From Gemmatimonadota bacterium (GTDB taxonomy: Bacteria > Latescibacterota > UBA2968 > GCA-2709665), in the NCBI GenBank assembly GCA_028877215.1, contig JAPPFJ010000010.1, positions 62,001-126,000 of the forward strand: a stretch of DNA of 64,000 nt, given 5' to 3'. Every line of letters begins with the position of its first letter. Positions within the stretch are counted from its first letter, which is position 1. The position numbers and the translations under genes are program-made. Positions 59,712 to 64,000 of the stretch are shown here, piece by piece. The notes below the pieces were generated by a model. The model did not search any database. It saw only the letters and a list, made by a program, of their open reading frames with translations, and was not told where the DNA came from.

Positions 59712-60617
59712 CTACGCTCTCGGATGCGCCTGCCGATAGGCCTTCTTTAATCGTTCCACGCTCACGTGGGTATAAATCTGCGTCGTGGACAGGCTCGCGT
59801 GCCCAAGCATCTCCTTTACCGCATTCAGATCGGCACCCCGGTCCAGTAAATGGGTAGCGAATGTATGCCTGAGTGTATGCGGCCCCAGACGGCCCCTGCC
59901 CGTCGCCTCTTCGAGATGCCCCACCACCCGGTCCTGAATCCCGCTTGCGCTCAACGCCCTGCCGGCACGGCTCAGGAAGAAACGACGGCGGTCAACCTGG
60001 GGCGCATCGGCCGGCAACAATTCCGACCGGCGTGCGAGATACCTGAGGAGGGCCTCCCGGGCAGGCCTTCCGACGGGCACGAGTCGCTCCCTGCCTCCCT
60101 TCCCGATCACCCGGACGGTCCCCGTGTCCAGGTCCAGGCTATCCATACTGATTTCCGCGAGTTCTCGCAAACGGATGCCGGAACTGTAGAACAACTCGAG
60201 AATCGCCCGATCTCGCAAACCCAATGCCGTATCCGGCGACGGATTTTCCAGCACGCGCCCCACTTCTCCAATGTCCAGATGTACCGGCAGGGTTCTCTCC
60301 TGTCTTGGCGGACGGACCTGAAGTGCCGGGTTCTTCCGCAGGCGGCCCAGGCGGCACAGAAAGGCAAAAAACGTCCGCAGTGAAGCCAGCTTCCGTGCGA
60401 TTGAACGCCGGCCGAATCCCGCGCCGTTGAGATGCCCCAGGAACGCCCGTACGTCCTCACGAGCAACGCCACTCGCCTCCGGATCTTCCGAACCCGACCT
60501 GACCTGCAGGAAAGAAAGGAACCCTTCCAGGTCCGTACGGTAGGCCCGGGACGTGTGCGGCGACAGACGACGTTCGTTGGCGAGATGGCGCAGAAATTCC
60601 GCGATCAATTCGTGCAT
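59712..60617 (-). CDS. xerC: Tyrosine recombinase XerC
   Basis: Resolves chromosome dimers at dif together with XerD. 301 residues from the ATG at 60617 (AAAGG upstream); the longer frame is not used. N-terminal SAM-like domain (FLRHLANERRLSPHTSRAYR). Catalytic residues: Arg149 (SSGIRLRELAE), Lys173 (GKGGRERLVP), His247 and Arg250 (HTLRHTFATHLL), His273 (LGHASL) and Tyr282 (TTQIYTH). It directly follows topA, an arrangement common in many phyla. No phage or integron features nearby, so this is the housekeeping enzyme. Confidence 0.95.
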   Translation of the reverse strand: MHELIAEFLRHLANERRLSPHTSRAYRTDLEGFLSFLQVRSGSEDPEASGVAREDVRAFLGHLNGAGFGRRSIARKLASLRTFFAFLCRLGRLRKNPALQVRPPRQERTLPVHLDIGEVGRVLENPSPDTALGLRDRAILELFYSSGIRLRELAEISMDSLDLDTGTVRVIGKGGRERLVPVGRPAREALLRYLARRSELLPADAPQVDRRRFFLSRAGRALSASGIQDRVVGHLEEATGRGRLGPHTLRHTFATHLLDRGADLNAVKEMLGHASLSTTQIYTHVSVERLKKAYRQAHPRA

Positions 60618-60727
60618 AAACAGGGCACCTTTATTGGAGCCGGTACCTGCCAAGGGAACGGGGTACGCGGACAAAACGGCACGGCCGGCGGCGATTGCCG
60701 GTTTCAAACCCACTTCCGCAGGCGGTC

Positions 60728-62983
60728 TTACGCCCTTTCCTCCTCCGGGGCAGGCATCGCATGCCTGCACTTCAGGCAACGGAGGGACGTGCGGCCATTG
60801 CGACCGGCATGTTCAGCCAGAAACGGCCCTTCACACATTGGGCACGGCAGGTTCAACGGCCGGTCCCAACTCGCGTACGTGCACTCCGGAAAATTGCCGC
60901 AACCGAAGAACGTCCTGCCCCGCCGGCTGCTGCGTTCCTTGAGTTGTCCGTTACATTTTTCCTGCGGACAGGGCACTCCCGTCGAAATCGACCGGGTATT
61001 TCTGCACTTCGGGTACCCCGAGCAGGCAAGAAAACGTCCATTGCGTCCAGTACGAATGGCCATTTCCGACCCGCATTTCTCGCAGACTTCGCCCGACGGT
61101 TCCGCCTCGGAAGCCTCGAGCGGATGGGTATTGCGGCATTCAGGAAATCCTGAACAGGCCAGAAAGCGGCCGTTGCGACCCCACTTGATCACAAAGACCT
61201 TTCCGCACTTCTCGCAGATTCTGTCCGTCTCCTCCTGGAGCGACGCCTTCAGTTCCTTGCGCTGCCCTTCCGCTCTTTGCAGATCCGTGGCAAACGGTCC
61301 ATAGAAGTCTTCCACCACCTTCACCCAGCCTGCTTCGCCGTTTTCCACCTGGTCGAGCTCGTCTTCCATCCTCGCGGTGAAATCCACATTGAAGACATCG
61401 GGAAACGCCTGGACCAGAATTCCGTTGACGGTACGCCCCAGATCCGTCGGCACGAACCGTCCGCTCTTTCTTGCCGTGTAGTCCCGGTCCTGGAGCGTGC
61501 TGATAATCTGAGCGTATGTACTGGGTCGTCCTATTGCGCGTGACTCCAGCTCCCTGACTAGGGTGGCCTCGGAGAATCTCGCGGGCGGCTTCGTGAAGTG
61601 CTGCTCGGGAAGCAGTGACATCATCGTCAGGACATCTCCCTTCTTCAAGCCATCCGGGAGACGCGCCTCGGCCTCCTCGGGATCGTCGTCCTTGCCCTCC
61701 GCATATAGCGCCGTAAAACCGGCGAATTTCAGCACCGACCCGGTTGCCCGCAATTCATACTCTCCCGCGCGGATATCCACAGCCGTCCGATTGAACACCG
61801 CCGACGACATCTGGCAGGCGATGAACCGATCCCAGATCAATCGATAGAGTTTCGACTGATCAGCAGTCAGTTGCGCCTGGACAACCTCCGGAGGGCGCTG
61901 CATGTCCGTGGGGCGTATCGCCTCGTGCGCATCCTGCGCCCCCTTTCCCTTCCGGTAGGATCTTGCCCGGACGGGCAGATACGCCTCCCCGAACCGCTGC
62001 CGGATATAGTCTCTCGCCGACGATACCGCATCGCTCGCTATCCGGGTGGAGTCGGTCCGCATATAGGTAATCAAACCGGTCGTTTCTGTCGCACTTTGCG
62101 TTCCACTTCGTACCTCAATGCCTTCGTAAAGCTGCTGGGCCACCTGCATCGTCTTCCGCGCAGTAAATCGCAGCCTTCGAGACGCCTCCTGTTGCAGTGT
62201 ACTCGTAATGAAAGGCGGCGCCGGATTGCGCCGTTGCACCTGTCGTTTTACGTCGGCGATCCGGTATCCGGGATCGGAGGCTGCCGCGCGCAGATCCAGA
62301 AGGATACGGTCCACCTCCTCCCGGTCCTTCAGCGCCAGCTTTTCACCCTTTAGCCGGACCAACCGCGCCCTGAACGGTAAGGTATCCTCCCGCTTCACCT
62401 TCGCGTCGACGGTCCAGTATTCTTCGGGAACGAACGCTTCGATCGCCGCCTCCCTCTCGCAGATCAATCGGAGCGCGACGGACTGAACCCGGCCGGCGCT
62501 CAGACCGCCGTGAATCGTCTTCCAAAGTAGTGGACTGACCTTGTACCCCACGAGGCGGTCCAGAACCCTGCGGGCCTGCTGAGCGTCCACCTTCCTCAGA
62601 TCGATTTCTGAGGGGTTGGCCACCGCCTCCCTGACCGCCCGTTCCGTTATCTCGTTGAACATGACCCTCTGGGCATCGTTGACCCGCTTGAGCGCCTCGG
62701 CCACGTGCCATGCGATGGCTTCCCCCTCGCGGTCGGGGTCCGTCGCCAGAATCAGCCGCCCCGCCGAACGGGAGGCCGCGCGAAGCTCCGTGACGAATTT
62801 GTTCCGATCGCGGATAGTACGATACGTGGGCTTGAATCCGTTGGCGACGTCGATGCCGAGTTCCTTCTTCGGCAGGTCACGGACGTGTCCCATGCTGGCC
62901 ATTACCTTGAAGTCTTTCCCAAGTATCTTGTTGATCGTCCTCGCCTTGGCCGGCGACTCGACCACCACCAGCGCACCCCGCAT
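60728..62983 (-). CDS. topA: DNA topoisomerase I (TopA)
   Basis: Type IA topoisomerase relaxing negative supercoils. 751 residues from the ATG at 62983 (GGGAG upstream). TOPRIM: Glu9 in VVVESPAKA and the Asp pair in ATDPDREGEA. The catalytic Tyr307 is in TGLITYMRTDSTRIA. The C terminus has four Cys4 zinc ribbons, among them CEKCGKVFVIKWGRNGRFLA and CEKCGSEMAIRTGRNGRFLA, then CPQEKCNGQLKERS and CPMCEGPFLAEHA. It precedes xerC by 110 bases. A sigma-70 promoter lies 165-193 bases upstream. Confidence 0.97.
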   Translation of the reverse strand: MRGALVVVESPAKARTINKILGKDFKVMASMGHVRDLPKKELGIDVANGFKPTYRTIRDRNKFVTELRAASRSAGRLILATDPDREGEAIAWHVAEALKRVNDAQRVMFNEITERAVREAVANPSEIDLRKVDAQQARRVLDRLVGYKVSPLLWKTIHGGLSAGRVQSVALRLICEREAAIEAFVPEEYWTVDAKVKREDTLPFRARLVRLKGEKLALKDREEVDRILLDLRAAASDPGYRIADVKRQVQRRNPAPPFITSTLQQEASRRLRFTARKTMQVAQQLYEGIEVRSGTQSATETTGLITYMRTDSTRIASDAVSSARDYIRQRFGEAYLPVRARSYRKGKGAQDAHEAIRPTDMQRPPEVVQAQLTADQSKLYRLIWDRFIACQMSSAVFNRTAVDIRAGEYELRATGSVLKFAGFTALYAEGKDDDPEEAEARLPDGLKKGDVLTMMSLLPEQHFTKPPARFSEATLVRELESRAIGRPSTYAQIISTLQDRDYTARKSGRFVPTDLGRTVNGILVQAFPDVFNVDFTARMEDELDQVENGEAGWVKVVEDFYGPFATDLQRAEGQRKELKASLQEETDRICEKCGKVFVIKWGRNGRFLACSGFPECRNTHPLEASEAEPSGEVCEKCGSEMAIRTGRNGRFLACSGYPKCRNTRSISTGVPCPQEKCNGQLKERSSRRGRTFFGCGNFPECTYASWDRPLNLPCPMCEGPFLAEHAGRNGRTSLRCLKCRHAMPAPEEERA

Positions 62984-63147
62984 ATTGGCTCCCAAAAGAA
63001 CGAGCCACGTCGAAAGAAATCATCGAGTGACTCACCCCGGTTACGATAGGTTGTTAAGTACGGAAAGACAGGATTGCATCCCTCGAAAAGCGTCGCCTGA
63101 CGTTTCCTGCGGGTGCATCGTGTGACGCATGCAACGCGTCCGATTCA

Positions 63148-63176
63148 AAAATACGAGCGCCCCAGTCAAAAGTCAA
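63148..63176 (-). promoter_or_regulatory. Sigma-70 promoter of topA
   Basis: On the minus strand TTGACT (63176-63171) and TATTTT (63153-63148) with a 17-base spacer. The gap to the topA ATG (about 165 bases) is otherwise empty. The AT-rich inverted repeat TGCATA...TATGCA (63201-63221) next to it may be part of the weak end signal of the upstream gene. Confidence 0.6.
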
Positions 63177-63224
63177 GGCTAAACTAATAAGATATTGTAA
63201 TGCATATATTTATACTATGCAATA

Positions 63225-64000
63225 TCAGGCGCCGCCGCGAGGCGGTTTGAAGGCCTGCGGTCGCGTCCCGGATTGGTCCCGTCTGCCCTGCCGTTCCGAT
63301 TGCGCCACGATGGCCTCCGCGACCATTAACACGAGCGCCAGGCCCAGCGCGAGCCGCCAGAGTTCCCTGCCCCCTCGTGCTTCCCGGACTGCGACCGAGG
63401 GGGACGTTTGCGGTTCAACAATACGCAGACGTGCCCCCGCGAACACTTTTTTGAGCCGATCCGCGGACGCGGGTGTTGGATCCCCTTCCCCCGCATCGAT
63501 GCGAACTGCGAATCGGTCCGTCAGACGGTCCCGGGCGTAGATTTCCCAGACTCCGGGTATATCCACCTCTCCAACCGGCCACACCGAGTGTGCGCCGCGT
63601 TGCTCGGGCCAGATGGTTCGGGCCTCGCCAGCGGGAGGTTTCAGCAGGGCCTCACGTACGTGAACGTCTGACCGGTTCCTATATACCCTGTCGCCCACGG
63701 AATAGTCTGACCGACCGGGAGAACCCGCCGCCAGATAGCGGCTCAACCGGTGTATGAACGGAACGAAGATTCCCGTAAGCGGCAGGTCGGTCCAGCCCAG
63801 ATCGGAATTCAGGCCTGCGGCAAACAACGCCACGCGACCGGCGCCAAGGCTGGTTTCGGCGAGAGCGGGGTCACCGCTGCGAAACAGCAGAACAGGCTGC
63901 GATGAGTCGCCCAGCCGCAGCCGGCAGTACGCGTAAAACCTGGGCGTTCGCAGTCCTTCAGCCGGACCGAAGTCCCTGAAAACCGCATGGTCCGGGAGCG
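63225..64000 (-). CDS. BatA-like membrane protein, C-terminal part (5' end outside window)
   Basis: The frame is open to the right edge of the window, so the start is missing; at least 257 residues are visible. FRDFGPAEGLRTPRFYAYCR, LGDSSQPVLLFRSGDPALAE, TSLGAGRVALFAAGLNSDLG and WTDLPLTGIFVPFIHRLSRY are characteristic of the long BatA/aerotolerance-type proteins with a class I glutamine-amidotransferase-like fold and N-terminal von Willebrand region. A C-terminal transmembrane helix (WRLALGLALVLMVAEAIVA) ends the protein, followed by a short basic tail. These genes usually belong to moxR-DUF58-bat clusters. Confidence 0.8.
   Translation of the reverse strand, partial: LPDHAVFRDFGPAEGLRTPRFYAYCRLRLGDSSQPVLLFRSGDPALAETSLGAGRVALFAAGLNSDLGWTDLPLTGIFVPFIHRLSRYLAAGSPGRSDYSVGDRVYRNRSDVHVREALLKPPAGEARTIWPEQRGAHSVWPVGEVDIPGVWEIYARDRLTDRFAVRIDAGEGDPTPASADRLKKVFAGARLRIVEPQTSPSVAVREARGGRELWRLALGLALVLMVAEAIVAQSERQGRRDQSGTRPQAFKPPRGGA

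Noticed and set aside
59712..60617. Integron or phage integrase
   Set aside because: Position after topA, length and motifs are those of housekeeping XerC; no attachment site, cassette or phage gene nearby.

Overview
The window looks like 64 kb from an uncultured Gram-negative bacterium. Outer-membrane machinery is present: a TonB-dependent receptor, a TolC-type channel with an RND pump, and a small porin. Several gene families recall environmental metagenome lineages such as Latescibacterota or Poribacteria: phytanoyl-CoA-dioxygenase-like proteins, Cys-type sulfatases, 'neutral ceramidase'-like hydrolases, M19 dipeptidases, beta-propeller glycoside-hydrolase-like proteins, and secreted proteins with dockerin-like D.DG.V.F.DFL.F...FG repeats. 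That placement is an inference from gene content. The only non-coding RNA gene seen is tRNA-Pro(TGG). There are no rRNAs, CRISPR arrays or intact insertion sequences.

Layout. 0-3.8 kb: the end of a dockerin-like protein, a secreted subtilase with cohesin-like and dockerin-like modules, and a VapB-like antitoxin whose PIN toxin is cut off after about 20 residues where an MFS gene begins. 3.8-14.3 kb: MFS exporter, PfkB kinase, FkbM methyltransferase, M24 peptidase and cytochrome P450, converging on a GH3 amide synthetase / enolase-superfamily epimerase / HAD operon; then a staphylococcal-type nuclease. 14.3-25.5 kb: PhyH proteins, BNR propeller, pdxJ, a zeta-toxin-like pair running into a sulfatase, methylmalonate-semialdehyde dehydrogenase, M42 peptidase, MFS and aldo/keto reductase, ended by a strong terminator. 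25.6-33.8 kb: a haem-acquisition regulon. 34-43.9 kb: two tandem M19 dipeptidases, sulfatase, esterase, EVE protein, a rhodanese interrupted by TGA at its catalytic Cys position, an oxidoreductase, a ceramidase-like hydrolase and an orphan DUF433 antitoxin. 44-50.6 kb: a czcCBA-type metal efflux operon and a porin. 50.9-64 kb: type III glutamine synthetase, a propeller hydrolase-like protein, a matrixin lipoprotein, a pilin-like protein, an Ig-like lipoprotein, xerC, topA and the end of a BatA-like protein.

Two systems stand out. (1) Haem regulon: two promoters, each TTGACA-17 bp-TATTAT and each followed at the same distance by a TTTTANATATAAAA palindrome, precede a small Cys/His protein and an operon hmuT-hmuU-hmuV-TonB receptor-HmuY-ABM monooxygenase. 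This HmuY is unusual: two HmuY domains in tandem, no lipobox, and an N-terminal pair of dockerin-like repeats. Together the genes would capture haem outside the cell, import it and degrade it. (2) Rhodanese: the frame continues for 45 well-conserved codons past an in-frame TGA that sits exactly where CQGGYR-type enzymes have their catalytic Cys. This is best explained by selenocysteine insertion or by a very recent nonsense mutation.

The first 3.8 kb look less GC-rich than the rest by eye. Start codons were chosen by Shine-Dalgarno spacing where possible.
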